The notes below the pieces were generated by a model. It was not told the origin of the DNA, did no database searches, and saw only the letters and a program-made list of their open reading frames with translations. The translations under genes were made by a program, and so were the position numbers. A stretch of 36,650 nucleotides of DNA from an uncultured Saprospiraceae bacterium (GTDB lineage Bacteria > Bacteroidota > Bacteroidia > Chitinophagales > Saprospiraceae): NCBI GenBank assembly GCA_937924035.1, contig CALDTK010000031.1, positions 1 through 36,650 of the forward strand, read 5' to 3'. Positions 26,146 through 36,650 of this stretch are shown here, in pieces; the stretch's first letter is position 1, and each line of letters opens with the position of its first letter.

Positions 26146-27444
26146 ATGAAAATTAATGGATTAAGGTGGTGGGTTGTCGCTTTAGTAGCGATTGCGGCTG
26201 TAATCAACTACATCGACAGACAAGCTTTTGGAGCGCTGTGGCCAGATATCGCTAAGGAACTTTTTCCTGAAATGGATCAGGATAATCACAAGGTGATCTA
26301 CGGTACAATCTCGACAGTATTCATTTTGTCTTATGCAGGCGGACAAGCGTTGTTTGGGAAAATCTTTGATTGGATTGGGACTAGAATTGGATTCGCCCTT
26401 TCAATCGGAGTATGGTCATTGGCTACAATGATGCATGCTTTCGCTCAAGGGTTAGTGAGCTTTTCGATTTTCAGGTCGATTTTAGGTATCGCTGAGGCAG
26501 GCAATTGGCCTGGAGCTGCGAAAGCCAATGCAGAATGGTTTCCAACCAAAGAGCGTGCATTTGCTCAAGGAATTTTTAATTCTGGAGCAGCGATTGGAGG
26601 GATCGTTGCCTATCCAATCATTGGAATACTTGCGGCCTATTTAGGCTGGAAATCAATTTTTATCGTCGTGAGCGTCTTAGGCTTTATCTGGCTACTACCT
26701 TGGCTGTATTTAGTGAAAGCTGCTCCAAAGGAGCACCCTTGGCTAACTAAAGCTGAAAAGGACTACATCCTCTTAGGACAAGAAAATCAAGACCTCGATG
26801 GGGATGGAGAATATGATGAAGGCTATGCTCCGAGCACTGGACAGCTGCTTGGACACAAGGAAAGTTGGGGGGTAATTATTGCATCTGCGGCAATTGATCC
26901 GATTTGGTGGCTATTCATTGTCTGGATTCCAATCTATTTGTCCGAAGTCTTTGGGATGAACGTAAAAGAAATCGCGTTTTCTGCATGGTTGCCTTATGTA
27001 GGCGCAATGATAGGAGCATGGTTTGGTGGACTCTTAGCCCAAAACAGATTAGGTGCAGGTTGGAGCACTGATAAAACAAGAAAAATGGTCATTACACTAG
27101 GTTGTTTGATCATGATTCCGTGTTTCTTCCTGCTGAGAGCACCAGGGTCTGCACTGAATGCCGTAATCATTATGGCGGTTCTTCTATTCGGATTTCAAAC
27201 GGCTATCGGAAACGTACAGACTTTACCTAGCGACATGTTTAGTGGTAAGATTGTTGGAACGCTTTCTGGTTTTTCAGGAATGGCTGCAAAACTCGGCGCC
27301 GCAGGACTCACAATCCTGGTACCAATGATTACCACTGGTGGCAATTATACCCCCGCATTCATCATCGGTGGTGTCCTTGCTTTAGTCGCCTTAGCTGCGA
27401 TTTGGGTTCTATGTCCACGCATCGAACCGCTTAACCCAAAATAA
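26146..27444 (+). CDS. MFS transporter, hexuronate (ExuT)-like
   Basis: INYIDRQAFGALWPDIAKEL...ILGIAEAGNWPGAAKANAEWFPTKERAFAQGIFNSGAAIGGIVAYP; 12-TM pattern. Confidence 0.9.
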   Translation: MKINGLRWWVVALVAIAAVINYIDRQAFGALWPDIAKELFPEMDQDNHKVIYGTISTVFILSYAGGQALFGKIFDWIGTRIGFALSIGVWSLATMMHAFAQGLVSFSIFRSILGIAEAGNWPGAAKANAEWFPTKERAFAQGIFNSGAAIGGIVAYPIIGILAAYLGWKSIFIVVSVLGFIWLLPWLYLVKAAPKEHPWLTKAEKDYILLGQENQDLDGDGEYDEGYAPSTGQLLGHKESWGVIIASAAIDPIWWLFIVWIPIYLSEVFGMNVKEIAFSAWLPYVGAMIGAWFGGLLAQNRLGAGWSTDKTRKMVITLGCLIMIPCFFLLRAPGSALNAVIIMAVLLFGFQTAIGNVQTLPSDMFSGKIVGTLSGFSGMAAKLGAAGLTILVPMITTGGNYTPAFIIGGVLALVALAAIWVLCPRIEPLNPK

Positions 27445-27635
27445 TTTTGCGCTTGTAACACTTGTTTGCAAAACTCGCCCGATGAATCTAGCTGGAAAGG
27501 TCTTCAGTAGTACTGATGGTTTTGCAGCGACTTTCTCCGAAAACGAAAACACCTCCTTCAACATAGGAGCAATCTTTGACAATAATTGAGGTCTAGCTTT
27601 TTCACTTTGCGCAGACCCATCAAATCTTTTTATTC

Positions 27636-28694
27636 ATGCATGTAGTCACTTTTGGAGAAATCATGCTTCGTCTTTCTCCTCCTGGTCACCTCAGATTTAG
27701 CCAAGCCAATACCTTCGATGTAATTTATGGTGGTGGCGAATCAAATGTTGCTGTTGCTCTAGCAAATTATGGCATCGAATCCACCTTTGTAACTCGATTG
27801 CCAAACAATGATTTAGGTGACTGTGCGCGCAATTCATTGCGTTCACGTGGCGTCAATACTGATCAGATCATCCGAGGTGGTGATAGACTCGGCATCTACT
27901 TTCTCGAAGTAGGGGCTGTTGCTCGAGGCTCAAAAGTTGTTTATGACAGAGCGCATTCTGCGATTGCAGAAATGGGAGCCGGAATGATTGATTGGGAGTA
28001 CGTATTTACGCATGACGCTAAGGGCAATAAAAAGAAAGCCGACTGGTTCCACTGGACAGGCATCACACCTGCCATCTCACAAGGTGCCGCGGATGCTTGC
28101 CTCGAAGCTATCCAGATGGCGAACAAGCTCGGTATTATGGTTTCTACCGATTTAAATTATCGTAAGAACCTCTGGAAGTATGGCAAGGATCCACGTGAGG
28201 TAATGCCAGCACTAGTGGAAGGCTGTGACGTGATTCTTGGAAATGAAGAGGATGCTGAAAAGCACTTTGACATTCACCCTGAAGGGATGGATGTGACCAA
28301 AGGACATGACATGGCAGCAGGAAATTACCTCCCGGTTATGAAAGCCCTCATGGATCGCTTCCCACGTTGTAAGAAAGCAGTAGTAACCCTGCGTGGAAGC
28401 ATTAGTGCGAGCCACAACTCTTGGGCAGGTACGCTATATGATGGCACCAAGCAGTTTGAAACCAAAACCTATCAAATCACAGATATTGTTGACCGTGTAG
28501 GAGGTGGAGATAGCTTTATGTCTGCCTTAATTTACGGTCTCCTCAACTATCCTGAAGATGACCAGCGAGCGCTTGATTTTGCAGTTGCAGCTTCTTGCCT
28601 CAAGCACACTATTTTCGGTGACGCCAACCTAGTCACAGTCGATGAAGTTGAAAAACTCATGGAAGGTGATGGAAGTGGTCGGGTTAGCCGATAA
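27636..28694 (+). CDS. kdgK: 2-dehydro-3-deoxygluconate kinase (PfkB family)
   Basis: MHVVTFGEIMLRLSPPGHLRFSQANTFDVIYGGGESNVAVALANYG...; DIVDRVGGGDSFMSALIYGL. Confidence 0.92.
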   Translation: MHVVTFGEIMLRLSPPGHLRFSQANTFDVIYGGGESNVAVALANYGIESTFVTRLPNNDLGDCARNSLRSRGVNTDQIIRGGDRLGIYFLEVGAVARGSKVVYDRAHSAIAEMGAGMIDWEYVFTHDAKGNKKKADWFHWTGITPAISQGAADACLEAIQMANKLGIMVSTDLNYRKNLWKYGKDPREVMPALVEGCDVILGNEEDAEKHFDIHPEGMDVTKGHDMAAGNYLPVMKALMDRFPRCKKAVVTLRGSISASHNSWAGTLYDGTKQFETKTYQITDIVDRVGGGDSFMSALIYGLLNYPEDDQRALDFAVAASCLKHTIFGDANLVTVDEVEKLMEGDGSGRVSR

Positions 28695-28827
28695 TGTGTA
28701 AAGGGAGTAAGGTAGACTGTTTGTTCATTGAGTAAGGAATACCAATTGGCCATTACTTGTAACCCCTTGACGATGACTTCTGTCTCCTTACACCCTCTAT
28801 TTCTTTTTGCTCTTTAACGAGGTAATA

Positions 28828-29496
28828 ATGTCCTTACATACACGCATTCACGTAGCGCATCTCATGTCTTCGACGGGCATGGTTCCGCTTTTTTATCATG
28901 GTGACATTGAGGTTGCCAAATCAATCGCGCTAGCTTGCTATAAAGGAGGTGCGCGGCTTCTCGAGTTTACGCATCGTGGCGATTTCGCGCATGAGGTTTT
29001 CGGAGAGTTGCGTAAGTTTTTAGCCAAAGAATGTCCTGAACTAGCACTCGGTGTTGGATCAGTTACCGACGCAGCCTCTGCATCCTTTTACATGATGCTC
29101 GGTGCAGATTTTATCGTAACTCCCGTGCTCAGAGAAGATATCGCTATCGTCTGCAATCGCCGCAAAGTAATGTGGAACCCGGGTTGCGCAAGCCTAGGAG
29201 AAATATGCCGAGCCGAAGAACTTGGTGCTGAAGTCGTCAAACTTTTCCCTGGAAGCGTCTACGGTCCTGGATTCGTCAAAGGAGTACTAGGACCACAAAA
29301 GTGGACGAGCATCATGCCTACAGGTGGTGTCTCTCCTGAAAGAGACAACCTAAAGGGCTGGTTTGATGCAGGTGTTGTCTGCGTTGGAATGGGATCAAAG
29401 CTCATTTCAAAAGACGTAATCGCGTCTAAAGATTGGGCTGGCTTAGAGAAGAAGACTAGAGAGACGTTAGCGTTGATTAAGGAACTTCGCGCTTAA
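28828..29496 (+). CDS. eda: KDPG / 4-hydroxy-2-oxoglutarate aldolase
   Basis: GMVPLFYHGDIEVAKSIALACYKGGARLLEFTHRGDFA...LGVGSVTDAASASFYMMLGADFIVTPV...KLFPGSVYGPGFVKGVLGP...IMPTGGVSPE. Start MSLHTRI (28828) preferred over listed 28807. Confidence 0.92.
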   Translation: MSLHTRIHVAHLMSSTGMVPLFYHGDIEVAKSIALACYKGGARLLEFTHRGDFAHEVFGELRKFLAKECPELALGVGSVTDAASASFYMMLGADFIVTPVLREDIAIVCNRRKVMWNPGCASLGEICRAEELGAEVVKLFPGSVYGPGFVKGVLGPQKWTSIMPTGGVSPERDNLKGWFDAGVVCVGMGSKLISKDVIASKDWAGLEKKTRETLALIKELRA

Positions 29497-29562
29497 GGCT
29501 CGATGAGTTGGGGAAGGTAAGACCCCGCTAATAGGAACTACAACACCGGTTAAGAATCCCCC

Positions 29563-29602
29563 CAAAAAAAAGCCCCACTAGATCCTAAAATCTAGTGGGG
29601 CT
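29563..29602 (-). terminator. Intrinsic terminator of rpoC
   Basis: agccccactagat-cctaaa-atctagtggggct (29571-29602), 13-bp perfect stem; on the minus strand followed by TTTTTTTT. Confidence 0.93.
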
Positions 29603-29607
29603 AATTT

Positions 29608-29621
29608 GTTTTGGCGAAAGC
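29608..29621 (+). repeat. Dispersed 14-mer
   Basis: Exact gttttggcgaaagc between the rpoC stop and its terminator. Confidence 0.95.
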
Positions 29622-29630
29622 CGAAGGAAC

Positions 29631-32600
29631 TTAATCCATCATCTCCGTCTCATAACTCTCTTCTCGCTCAGACTCACGCTTGTCACGTGCATCTGCTTGC
29701 TCTTGAGTAAGAACGTAGAGATCCTTGAACGCACGCTGGCCAGTACCCGCTGGGATACGCTTACCAACGATGACATTCTCCTTAAGACCGTTGAGGAAGT
29801 CTTGCTTCGCACCAATCGCTGCCGTTGAAAGCACCTTCGTTGTCTCCTGGAACGATGCAGCCGAAATCCAACTTGTCGTACCTAATGATGAACGAGTGAT
29901 ACCCTGAAGCATCGGACTAGATGTTGCTGGAACCGCATCACGCGACTCTACCAACTTCTTATCCTCACGCTTGAGCAATGAGTTCTCTTCGCGGAGTTGA
30001 CGCACGCTTACAAGCTGACCTGCTTTGAAGTTCTCAGATTCTCCAGCATCAACAACGAATTTCTTGTCGTAGATCCAGTTGTTCTGATCAAAGAAGTCAT
30101 ACTTCTCAACTGCTTCGTTCTCGAGGAAGGTAGTATCACCAGAATCTTCGATGAGCACTCGGCGCATCATCTGACGTACAATCACCTCGATGTGCTTGTT
30201 GTTGAGTGTGATACCCTGCGAACGGTAAACTTCTTGAACACCATTGACGAGGTACGACTGTACTGCGAATGGCCCCATGATGTTGAGGATATCCTTAGGA
30301 GCTGTTGCACCATCACAAAGAGGTGTTCCTGCACGGATGAAGTCTCCATCTTGTACAAGTACGTGACGACTAAGTCCTACGAGATACTTACGCTTCTGTC
30401 CATCCTTCGCAGTGACGATAACCTCACGGTTACCACGCTTGATTTTCGAACCAAAGCTGATGACACCGTCGATCTCCGTTACAACCGCAGGGTTGCTTGG
30501 GTTACGCGCCTCGAAAAGCTCTGTAACACGTGGAAGACCACCGGTAATATCCTGAATACCACCTGCAGAACGAGGCATCTTCGCCACAATCTGACCTGCT
30601 TCTACAGCATCACCGTCTTGAACGGTTAGGCGTGAACCTACAGGCATGTTATAGTTACGCTCGTCTTCTCCGTCTTTGGTTGAAATACGAACCGTTGGAA
30701 GGATTCTTTTAGCGCCTTTCGACTCGATGATAATCTTTTCCTCCATTCCGGTCTGATCATCACGCTCTGTGCGGTAGCTAATTCCTGGCTCGATGTTCTC
30801 GAACTGAACAACACCCGCAAACTCGGAAATGATCACAGAGTTATATGGATCCCACTCTACAAGTGGATCACCTTTCTTCACAGAACTACCCTCTTTCGCA
30901 AAGAGTGTTGAACCGTAAGGAACGTGGTGTGTAATGAAGATCTTTCCTGTTTCTGCGTCTACTATTCGAATCTCGCCAGTACGAGAAAGAACAATGTTGA
31001 TGTCCTGGCCTGTAGCATCCTTGGATGCAATAGTGCGAACATCATCAAACTCAATCTTTCCTTTGTACTTGGCAGCGATGCTAGACTCTGTACGGTTTAC
31101 ACTTGCAATACCACCTACGTGGAATGTACGAAGTGTCAACTGAGTACCCGGCTCACCAATCGACTGTGCAGCGATGATACCTACAGCGTCTCCACGCTCA
31201 GCAACTCGGCCACTTGCGAGGTTCTTTCCATAGCATTTGCGACATACACCACGCTTGGTCTCACAAGTGAGTACCGAACGAATCGTTACGCTTTCTACAC
31301 CAACCTCTTCAATGAGTTTAGCCATCGCCGGAGTGATGTACTCACCCGCTTCTAGCAATACCTCTTCCGTTTCAGGATGCTCGATGTCATGCAATGTGTA
31401 ACGTCCATCTGTACGACTCTGAAGTGACTCAATCACTTTGTCGCCTTCGCGAAGAGCCGAAGTTTCAATTCCACGAAGCGTATCACAATCCTCTTCAAGG
31501 ATTACAACATCCTGAGCTACGTCAACGAGACGACGAGTCAAATAACCCGCATCTGCTGTCTTAAGTGCCGTATCGGCAAGACCCTTACGTGCACCGTGTG
31601 TCGAGATAAAGTACTCGAGTACCGAAAGACCATCCACAAAGTTGGAAAGGATCGGGTTCTCGATAACTGCTCCACCTGTATCACCAGATTTACGCGGCTT
31701 GGCCATCAAACCACGAAGACCACAAAGCTGCTTGATCTGTGCTTGAGAACCACGTGCTCCTGAATCAAGCATCATGAATACAGAGTTAAATCCCTGCTTG
31801 TGCTCACGAAGTTCAGTCATCAAGTTAGAAGTGATGCGATTATCCGCATTATTCCACTTATCGATTACTTGGTTGTAACGCTCATTCGCTGTAATCATAC
31901 CCATCTCGTAAGATTGGATGATTTCTTCTACCTCTTCAGTAGCACGATCGAGCGTTGATTGCTTTAAAGATGGCGTGATGAGGTCGCCCAAGTTGAACGA
32001 AAGACCACCTTTGAATGCCCAACCAAAACCAATCTCTTTCACCTTATCAAGGAAGATCGCAACCGTGCGGAAGTCCGTACGTGTAATGATTCCTTGGATA
32101 ATGCGCTTGAGGTTACGCTTTGTAAGTAGCTCATTTACAAACGGTACCGATTCTGGAACCGCCTGGTTAAAAAGTACACGACCAACGGTTGTGTCCACGC
32201 GCGCTTGCACAAGATTTCCGTTCTCATCCTCTGTACGTACGCGACAAGTGATCTTCGAGTGAAGCTCAACTTTGCCTTCATCCAATGCGAGAACTACCTC
32301 CTCTGGAGAGTAAAAGCGACGTCCTTCACCGAGCATCTTATGCTCTGGTGTTGAGCTACGCTCTTTCGTGATGTAGTACAATCCAAGAACCATGTCCTGT
32401 GAAGGAAGCATGATTGGTGAACCGTCTTGTGGGTTGAGCATGTTGTGCGCCGAAAGCATCAACACTTGTGCTTCCAAAATCGCCGCTTGGCTCAAAGGAA
32501 CGTGAACCGCCATTTGGTCACCGTCAAAATCGGCGTTGAAGGCAGTACAAACAAGTGGGTGCAATTGGATTGCTTTTCCTTCGATCAACGTCGGCTGAAA

Positions 32601-33995
32601 TGCCTGAATTGAAAGACGGTGAAGCGTCGGGGCACGGTTAAGCATGATCGGGTGCCCTTTGAGAATGTTCTCAAGGATATCCCAGATGATAGGATCTTTA
32701 CGCTCAACTAATTTCTTAGCACTCTTAACTGTCTTCACGATTCCACGCTCAATGAGCTTACGGATAACGAAAGGCTTAAAGAGCTCGGCAGCCATTCCTT
32801 TAGGAAGACCACACTCATGAATTTTCAACGTTGGTCCAACCACAATGACCGAACGGCCAGAGTAGTCAACACGCTTACCCAATAGGTTTTGGCGGAAGCG
32901 ACCTTGCTTTCCTTTCAAAATGTCAGAAAGAGACTTAAGTGGACGTCCACCTTCGGCCTTCACTGCATTTGACTTACGAGAGTTGTCGAAGAGACTGTCT
33001 ACAGCCTCTTGAAGCATACGCTTCTCGTTACGAAGGATTACTTCCGGTGCCTTGATCTCGAGCAATCGCTTGAGACGGTTGTTACGGATAATCACACGAC
33101 GGTAAAGGTCGTTAAGGTCAGAAGACGCAAAATGGCCACCATCAAGAGGTACAAGCGGACGAAGTTCTGGTGGAACAACGGGCAAGTACTGAATGATCGC
33201 CCATTCCGGACGGTTCTCCACGCGCGTTTGGCCATCACGGAAGCTCTCTACTACACGTAGACGCTTCAATGCTTCAGACTTACGCTGCTGACTTGTTTCT
33301 GTAGCCGCTTGGTTACGAAGGTCGTAACTTAACTGGTCAAGGTCTAGACGCTCAAGCAGATCAAAGATCGCTGAGGCACCCATTTTGGCCATGAATTTTG
33401 TTGGATCTGAATCCTCAAGTTGCTGGTTGCCTTCTGGCAACGTGTCCAACATATCAAGGTACTCTTCCTCTGTGTAGAGGCCCATTTTTTCAATACCATC
33501 GGCCTCTTTGACACCAGGCTGAATTACGACGTAACGCTCGTAGTAAATGATACTCTCAAGCTTCTTGGTATTGAGACCAAGCATATAGCCGATTTTATTC
33601 GGCAAGCTCTTAAAGAACCAAATGTGAACAACAGGTACGACCAACTTGATATGGCCCATGCGCTCGCGACGCACTTTCTTTTCGGTTACTTCTACACCAC
33701 AACGGTCGCAGACAATACCCTTATAACGAATACGCTTGTACTTACCGCAGTAGCACTCAAAATCCTTTACAGGTCCGAAAATACGCTCACAGAATAGTCC
33801 GTCACGCTCCGGCTTATAAGAGCGATAGTTGATAGTTTCAGGCTTGAGCACTTCTCCGTAGCTGCGCTCGAGAATTTCGTCCGGACTAGAGAGCGTCAGC
33901 GTAATTGTGCTGAAGTTCTGATCGAGTACCGGGGTCTTTTTTGATAACGCCATGTTCTTGTTATTACCACCAAATTGCTTTGGTAGGATGATCAC
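29631..33995 (-). CDS. rpoC: DNA-directed RNA polymerase subunit beta'
   Basis: [74 protein letters not shown]. Start probably [14 protein letters not shown] (33953), inside the listed ORF. Confidence 0.98.
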   Translation of the reverse strand: MIILPKQFGGNNKNMALSKKTPVLDQNFSTITLTLSSPDEILERSYGEVLKPETINYRSYKPERDGLFCERIFGPVKDFECYCGKYKRIRYKGIVCDRCGVEVTEKKVRRERMGHIKLVVPVVHIWFFKSLPNKIGYMLGLNTKKLESIIYYERYVVIQPGVKEADGIEKMGLYTEEEYLDMLDTLPEGNQQLEDSDPTKFMAKMGASAIFDLLERLDLDQLSYDLRNQAATETSQQRKSEALKRLRVVESFRDGQTRVENRPEWAIIQYLPVVPPELRPLVPLDGGHFASSDLNDLYRRVIIRNNRLKRLLEIKAPEVILRNEKRMLQEAVDSLFDNSRKSNAVKAEGGRPLKSLSDILKGKQGRFRQNLLGKRVDYSGRSVIVVGPTLKIHECGLPKGMAAELFKPFVIRKLIERGIVKTVKSAKKLVERKDPIIWDILENILKGHPIMLNRAPTLHRLSIQAFQPTLIEGKAIQLHPLVCTAFNADFDGDQMAVHVPLSQAAILEAQVLMLSAHNMLNPQDGSPIMLPSQDMVLGLYYITKERSSTPEHKMLGEGRRFYSPEEVVLALDEGKVELHSKITCRVRTEDENGNLVQARVDTTVGRVLFNQAVPESVPFVNELLTKRNLKRIIQGIITRTDFRTVAIFLDKVKEIGFGWAFKGGLSFNLGDLITPSLKQSTLDRATEEVEEIIQSYEMGMITANERYNQVIDKWNNADNRITSNLMTELREHKQGFNSVFMMLDSGARGSQAQIKQLCGLRGLMAKPRKSGDTGGAVIENPILSNFVDGLSVLEYFISTHGARKGLADTALKTADAGYLTRRLVDVAQDVVILEEDCDTLRGIETSALREGDKVIESLQSRTDGRYTLHDIEHPETEEVLLEAGEYITPAMAKLIEEVGVESVTIRSVLTCETKRGVCRKCYGKNLASGRVAERGDAVGIIAAQSIGEPGTQLTLRTFHVGGIASVNRTESSIAAKYKGKIEFDDVRTIASKDATGQDINIVLSRTGEIRIVDAETGKIFITHHVPYGSTLFAKEGSSVKKGDPLVEWDPYNSVIISEFAGVVQFENIEPGISYRTERDDQTGMEEKIIIESKGAKRILPTVRISTKDGEDERNYNMPVGSRLTVQDGDAVEAGQIVAKMPRSAGGIQDITGGLPRVTELFEARNPSNPAVVTEIDGVISFGSKIKRGNREVIVTAKDGQKRKYLVGLSRHVLVQDGDFIRAGTPLCDGATAPKDILNIMGPFAVQSYLVNGVQEVYRSQGITLNNKHIEVIVRQMMRRVLIEDSGDTTFLENEAVEKYDFFDQNNWIYDKKFVVDAGESENFKAGQLVSVRQLREENSLLKREDKKLVESRDAVPATSSPMLQGITRSSLGTTSWISAASFQETTKVLSTAAIGAKQDFLNGLKENVIVGKRIPAGTGQRAFKDLYVLTQEQADARDKRESEREESYETEMMD

Positions 33996-34079
33996 CGCCC
34001 CCGAAGGTTTGGCTAAAGGAGTTACCGACGCTAGGTCGGCTGGAGTTGGTTTGTACTGCTCCGTTTTACAGGATTATAG

Positions 34080-34093
34080 GCTTTCGCCAAAAC
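34080..34093 (-). repeat. Dispersed 14-mer
   Basis: Exact gctttcgccaaaac, rpoB-rpoC intergenic. Confidence 0.95.
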
Positions 34094-34140
34094 AAACCGT
34101 GCGTCTAGGTTTAATACCGTTGACGCTTTGCTGTTAGTGT

Positions 34141-34184
34141 GCTTTCGCCAAAACCAATCACGTTTGATCAGTTTTGGCGAAAGC
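34141..34184. repeat. Inverted pair of the dispersed 14-mer, perfect 14-bp stem with 16-nt loop
   Basis: gctttcgccaaaac (34141-34154) ... gttttggcgaaagc (34171-34184). Confidence 0.97.
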
Positions 34185-34228
34185 TGTAAGCCCTATGTGA
34201 ATGGGGCTTCAAAAACAGCCTGTTCGAC

Positions 34229-36650
34229 CTAGTCGAACTTGACGTCGAGCGCCAAACCGCGCAGCTCGTGCACGAGGACGTTAAACGACTCTGGAATACC
34301 AGGCTCAGGAAGGTTGTCTCCCTTCACGATGGCTTCGTAAGCTTTCGCACGTCCGTTAATGTCATCCGACTTGATCGTCAAGAGCTCTTGTAGAATACTG
34401 GAAGCACCGAATGCCTCAAGTGCCCATACCTCCATCTCACCAAAACGCTGTCCACCAAACTGTGCCTTACCACCGAGTGGCTGCTGCGTGATGAGCGAGT
34501 ATGGTCCGATAGAACGAGCGTGCATCTTGTCGTCAACCATGTGGCTGAGTTTCAACATGTAGATCACACCTACCGTTGCACGCTGGTGGAAGCGGTCACC
34601 CGTCTCACCATCGCTGAGGTATGTCTGACCTAGACTCGGAAGGCTAGCCTTCTGGATGTACTCTTCAATCTCATCTTGGCTTGCACCATCAAAGATTGGA
34701 GTACCGAATGTCATTCCTAACTTCTCACCGGCCCAACCAAGAACCGTCTCGAAGATCTGCCCGAGGTTCATACGAGATGGTACACCAAGTGGGTTGAGTA
34801 CGATGTCGACTGGAGTTCCATCCTCTAGGAATGGCATATCCTCTTGACGTACGATACGACTCACGATACCCTTGTTACCATGACGTCCCGCAAGCTTATC
34901 ACCAACCTTCAGCTTACGCTTCTTCGCTAGATAAACCTTTGCGAGTTTGAGTACGCCTGCAGGAAGCTCATCACCAATAGAGATGTTGAACTTCTCACGC
35001 TTGTAGCGACCTACTTCCTCGTTGTACTTGATGTTGAAGTTGTGGAGCAAACGACTGATGAGCTGATTGTCATCATCCTTTGTTGTCCAGCCTGAATAAT
35101 CAGCCTTCAATACGTCGATGTTACGGAGTACTTCCATGGTGTACTTCGCTCCTTTCGGTACGATTTGCTCACCGTAGATGTCCTTTACTCCTTGAGAGAC
35201 ACGACCGCGAACGATTTGCGCGAGCTTATCGACCATGATGGTACGAATCTCGTTCACCTTAACGGCGTGCTCATCGTCGAGCTTAGAAAGCATTTCTTTC
35301 TCTTGCTCTTTTTGATCCTTGTCCTTCTTCGCACGAGCAAACAACTGCTTGTTGATGATGACACCTTTCACACTTGGTGCGGCCTTCATCGATGCGTCCT
35401 TGACATCACCGGCTTTATCACCGAAGATTGCTCGAAGGAGCTTCTCTTCTGGTGTTGGATCAGATTCTCCTTTCGGTGTGATCTTACCAATAATGATGTC
35501 ACCTTCGCTTACCCAAGCACCAACACGTATGATACCGTGCTCGTCGAGATCCTTCGTTGCTTCTTCAGAAACGTTAGGAATGTCGTTGGTCAACTCTTCT
35601 TCACCCAACTTCGTATCGCGCACATCCATTTCAAAGTGCTCGATGTGAATCGAAGTGAAAATATCCTCACGTACTACACGCTCAGAAAGTACGATTGCAT
35701 CCTCGAAGTTGTAACCCTTCCAAGGCATAAATGCCACCTTAAGGTTCTGTCCGAGTGCAAGCTCTCCTTTGTCCGTTGCATAACCGTCACAAAGGAGCGT
35801 TCCCTTGTCAACACGATCTCCCTTACGCACAATCGGCTTAAGGTTGATACAAGTTCCTTGGTTAGTACGGAGGAACTTCGTGAGGTGGTATGTTTTGCTA
35901 TCGCCTTCGAAGCTTACCAACTGGTCTTGCTCAGAACGCTCGTAGCGAATTGTAATCTTACGTGCATCAACATACTCGACTACACCAGGCCCTTCGGCGT
36001 TGATGAGCATACGAGAATCTTGTGCAACTTTCGCTTCCAGGCCTGTTCCGACGATCGGAGCGGCCGGACGAAGTAATGGAACTGCCTGACGCTGCATGTT
36101 CGAGCCCATCAAGGCACGGTTTGCATCATCGTTTTCTAGGAAAGGAATCAAACTAGCAGAAACACCTACGATTTGGTTAGGTGCAACATCCATGTACTCG
36201 ATCTCTTCTGGTTCGAGTACTGGAAATTCCCCGTGCTCACGACAAGCTACACGAGCTGTCTTAAAGTCGCCAGTATCTCCATCGATGGCTGCGTTTGCCT
36301 GGGCAATTTTCTTGAAGTTCTCTCCCTCTGCTGATAAGTATTGAACCTCACCTGCAACATCGACCTTACCTTCAACAACCTCACGATAAGGAGTTTCAAG
36401 GAAGCCCATCTTGTTCACCTTCGCGTGAACGCAAAGTGTGGAGATTAGTCCAATGTTAGGGCCCTCTGGTGTTTCGATCGTACAAAGACGGCCGTAGTGG
36501 CTGTAGTGTACATCACGCACCTCGAATCCTGCACGCTCACGTGAAAGACCACCTGGTCCAAGTGCCGAGATACGGCGCTTGTGGGTGATTTCAGAGAGTG
36601 GGTTCGTTTGATCGAGAAACTGTGACAATTGACTCGTTCCGAAGAATGAG
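34229..36650 (-). CDS. rpoB: DNA-directed RNA polymerase subunit beta, 5' end outside window
   Basis: [69 protein letters not shown]; the frame runs open to the window edge. Confidence 0.98.
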   Translation of the reverse strand, partial: SFFGTSQLSQFLDQTNPLSEITHKRRISALGPGGLSRERAGFEVRDVHYSHYGRLCTIETPEGPNIGLISTLCVHAKVNKMGFLETPYREVVEGKVDVAGEVQYLSAEGENFKKIAQANAAIDGDTGDFKTARVACREHGEFPVLEPEEIEYMDVAPNQIVGVSASLIPFLENDDANRALMGSNMQRQAVPLLRPAAPIVGTGLEAKVAQDSRMLINAEGPGVVEYVDARKITIRYERSEQDQLVSFEGDSKTYHLTKFLRTNQGTCINLKPIVRKGDRVDKGTLLCDGYATDKGELALGQNLKVAFMPWKGYNFEDAIVLSERVVREDIFTSIHIEHFEMDVRDTKLGEEELTNDIPNVSEEATKDLDEHGIIRVGAWVSEGDIIIGKITPKGESDPTPEEKLLRAIFGDKAGDVKDASMKAAPSVKGVIINKQLFARAKKDKDQKEQEKEMLSKLDDEHAVKVNEIRTIMVDKLAQIVRGRVSQGVKDIYGEQIVPKGAKYTMEVLRNIDVLKADYSGWTTKDDDNQLISRLLHNFNIKYNEEVGRYKREKFNISIGDELPAGVLKLAKVYLAKKRKLKVGDKLAGRHGNKGIVSRIVRQEDMPFLEDGTPVDIVLNPLGVPSRMNLGQIFETVLGWAGEKLGMTFGTPIFDGASQDEIEEYIQKASLPSLGQTYLSDGETGDRFHQRATVGVIYMLKLSHMVDDKMHARSIGPYSLITQQPLGGKAQFGGQRFGEMEVWALEAFGASSILQELLTIKSDDINGRAKAYEAIVKGDNLPEPGIPESFNVLVHELRGLALDVKFD

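Noticed and set aside
27482-27589. 35-codon ORF MNLAGKVFSSTDGFAATFSENENTSFNIGAIFDNN between MFS and kdgK
   Set aside because: Too short and no recognised family; could be chance or a gene remnant.
32886-32899. gttttggcggaagc, one mismatch to the 14-mer
   Set aside because: Encodes the conserved Rpo[10 protein letters not shown] segment, so probably coincidental; not counted.
35165-36076. 303-aa plus-strand ORF antisense to rpoB (also 29997-30629 antisense to rpoC)
   Set aside because: Lies over strongly conserved rpoB/rpoC codons; composition looks like a codon-bias shadow ORF.
1-36650. CRISPR arrays, tRNA/rRNA genes, IS transposases, phage genes
   Set aside because: None recognised on reading either strand; no regular spacer-repeat arrays, cloverleaf sequences or transposase ORFs seen.

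Overview
36.65 kb of a Bacteroidota-type chromosome, judged from the T9SS C-terminal tails, a CHU_C/gliding-type C-terminus and RpoB/RpoC style. Order: era (-, partial), der (+), a visibly AT-rich accessory block (about 2.46-6.15 kb), rfbC-rfbD, a large gliding-type secreted protein, riboflavin synthase, several T9SS-type secreted proteins (DGT-repeat protein, reprolysin-like metalloprotease, glycosidase-like proteins), a four-gene minus-strand set (SDR, DoxX-like, TfoX/YjbR-like, ECF-like sigma), a compact alginate/uronate catabolic cluster (GntR/FadR regulator, PL17-type lyase, MFS, KDG kinase, KDPG aldolase), then rpoC and rpoB (-, rpoB partial). Main unusual observations: (1) a dispersed 14-mer GTTTTGGCGAAAGC/GCTTTCGCCAAAAC with nine exact copies plus near matches, in both orientations, in and between genes, including an inverted hairpin-forming pair between rpoB and rpoC; it looks like an uptake-sequence-like or other genome-wide signal. 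(2) A lipoprotein gene whose signal-peptide frame depends on an (AC)7 tract, currently out of frame, with a second frame change downstream. (3) A degenerate direct repeat flanking the AT-rich block, the right copy carrying a roughly 180-nt palindromic insertion. (4) A FadR-type operator palindrome and leader structures around the alginate genes. All homology calls are by eye; no searches were run.
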